DNA of 6,809 nt from Aquimarina sp. (GTDB lineage: Bacteria > Bacteroidota > Bacteroidia > Flavobacteriales > Flavobacteriaceae): the NCBI GenBank assembly GCA_020628975.1, contig JAHDEF010000092.1, forward strand, positions 1 through 6,809. The letters run 5' to 3'. This document shows, piece by piece, positions 5,705 to 6,809 of the stretch (its first letter is position 1; each line of letters opens with the position of its first letter). Both the position numbers and the translations under genes were made by a program. The notes beneath the pieces are model-generated. The model was not told the origin of the DNA, did not search any database, and was given only the letters and a program-made list of their open reading frames with translations.

Positions 5705-6809
5705 ATGTCTGAAATTTTACAATCATCGGTAGCTTATTTAAAAGGGGTAGGACCTGCACGCGCAAAAGTCTTAGAGCAAGAATTAGGTATAAAAGTTTGT
5801 CAAGATTTATTGCACTTCTTCCCGCATCGTTATATCGATAAAACCAGGTATTATAAAATTGCAGAATTACAGCAAAGTAGCGCCGAAGTGCAAATTGTAG
5901 GTAAAATTACAAGCTTAAAAAAAATAGGGCAACACCGTGCAAGCAGGTTGGTAGCCACATTTGCAGATGACACAGGCAAAATAGAATTGGTTTGGTTTAA
6001 GGGGGTGAAGTGGTTAAGTGACAGTATTCAATTGCATACACCTTATGTAATTTATGGCAAGCCTAAGTATTATAATGGTTTTCAAATGGCGCATCCTGAA
6101 ATGGAATTGCTTGAAGCTCATAAAGCCAGTATGCAACATTTAATGCAACCTGTTTATCCTTCTACAGAAAAATTACAAGCCAAAAATATTACACACAAAA
6201 CCATTTCTAAAATGGTACAAACCTTATTTCTAACACAAGCGTTACAGCTTTTTGAAACGCTTTCAGAAGAAATTATTAAGCATTTAAGTTTGATTCCTAA
6301 GGGCGATGCTTTGTTGAATTTGCATTTCCCTAAAAGTCATGAGTTGTTAGCTAAGGCTAGTTATAGAATGAAGTTTGAAGAACTTTTCTACATTCAATTA
6401 CAATTAGTGCGAAAAAATGTAATTAATAAACAAAAAATAAAAGGTTATGCTTTTGAAAATGTAGGAAGTCATTTTACCGATTTTTATAACAATCACATTC
6501 CTTTTGAGCTAACTGGGGCGCAAAAAAGAGTAATTAAAGAAGTGCGTAATGATGTAAAACATCCTATACAAATGAATCGCTTACTACAAGGTGATGTTGG
6601 TTCAGGAAAAACAATGGTCGCGTTAATGACTATGTTGCTGGCGATTGACAACGGTTATCAAGCAGCACTAATGGCTCCTACAGCCATTCTTGCAAAGCAA
6701 CATTTTGAAGGGATTAGTGAATTATTAAAAGATATGCCTATTCGTGTTTCCCTACTTATGGGAAGCACTAAAGCTAAAGCTAGAAGAGAAATTCATACGG
6801 ATTTAGAAA
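5705..6809 (+). CDS. recG: ATP-dependent DNA helicase RecG (first 368 residues; C-terminus outside window)
   Basis: RecG is a superfamily 2 helicase that regresses stalled replication forks and drives branch migration of Holliday junctions during repair. I translated it by hand from ATG at 5705; the frame stays open for 368 codons to the window edge, about half of the usual 690-700 residues. It opens with SVAYLKGVGPARAKVLEQELG (residues 8-28), typical of RecG, then DLLHFFPHRYIDKTRY. The OB-fold wedge domain covers about 55-145, with FADDTGKIELVWFKG at 86-100. The helicase domain follows: the Q-motif region PFELTGAQKRV (266-276), Walker A GDVGSGKT (296-303) and motif Ia APTAILAKQHF (324-334). 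The DEAD-type box and helicase C-terminal domain lie beyond the edge. It is separated from the methyltransferase by 152 bases and is probably a separate transcription unit. Confidence 0.96.
   Translation, partial: MSEILQSSVAYLKGVGPARAKVLEQELGIKVCQDLLHFFPHRYIDKTRYYKIAELQQSSAEVQIVGKITSLKKIGQHRASRLVATFADDTGKIELVWFKGVKWLSDSIQLHTPYVIYGKPKYYNGFQMAHPEMELLEAHKASMQHLMQPVYPSTEKLQAKNITHKTISKMVQTLFLTQALQLFETLSEEIIKHLSLIPKGDALLNLHFPKSHELLAKASYRMKFEELFYIQLQLVRKNVINKQKIKGYAFENVGSHFTDFYNNHIPFELTGAQKRVIKEVRNDVKHPIQMNRLLQGDVGSGKTMVALMTMLLAIDNGYQAALMAPTAILAKQHFEGISELLKDMPIRVSLLMGSTKAKARREIHTDLE

Overview
The window is AT-rich (roughly one third G+C) and looks like chromosomal DNA from a member of the Bacteroidota, most likely Flavobacteriaceae. 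The evidence is a lipidated BamA/TamA-family outer-membrane protein (the TamL type known from Bacteroidota), an M61 peptidase lipoprotein of the Bacteroidota kind, and -7 boxes of the form TAnnTTTG in place of classical -10 boxes. No tRNA, rRNA, CRISPR array, insertion sequence or phage gene was found. No stretch over 300 bases lacks a gene.

Layout. Positions 1-2119 (minus strand) hold a tight three-gene set, read right to left: a small basic DUF2805/TIGR03643 protein, a Cof-type HAD hydrolase (1-base gap), and an M61 metallopeptidase lipoprotein (15-base gap) that runs off the left edge. A 116-base gap precedes this set. It carries a perfect -7 box and an adjoining perfect 16-bp palindrome that could be an operator. 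Positions 2236-4776 (minus) encode TamL. Only 44 bases separate its start from the divergent TrmH/SpoU-family RNA methyltransferase at 4821-5552 (plus). A well-matched promoter for tamL lies across the methyltransferase start codon. After a 152-base gap with a weak hairpin and a 9-bp direct repeat, recG starts at 5705 (plus) and runs off the right edge; its first 368 codons are present.

How the genes relate. TamL is an envelope-assembly factor and the M61 protein is an exported lipoprotein. The methyltransferase and RecG are housekeeping RNA-modification and DNA-repair enzymes. I see no defence or mobile system. The least understood part is the DUF2805-HAD-M61 set, where a conserved orphan protein with a helix-turn-helix-like core and a very basic tail heads an apparent operon next to a palindromic site. 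Two genes, tamL and the DUF2805 gene, appear to start with TTG, and in both cases the candidate promoter position fits that start.
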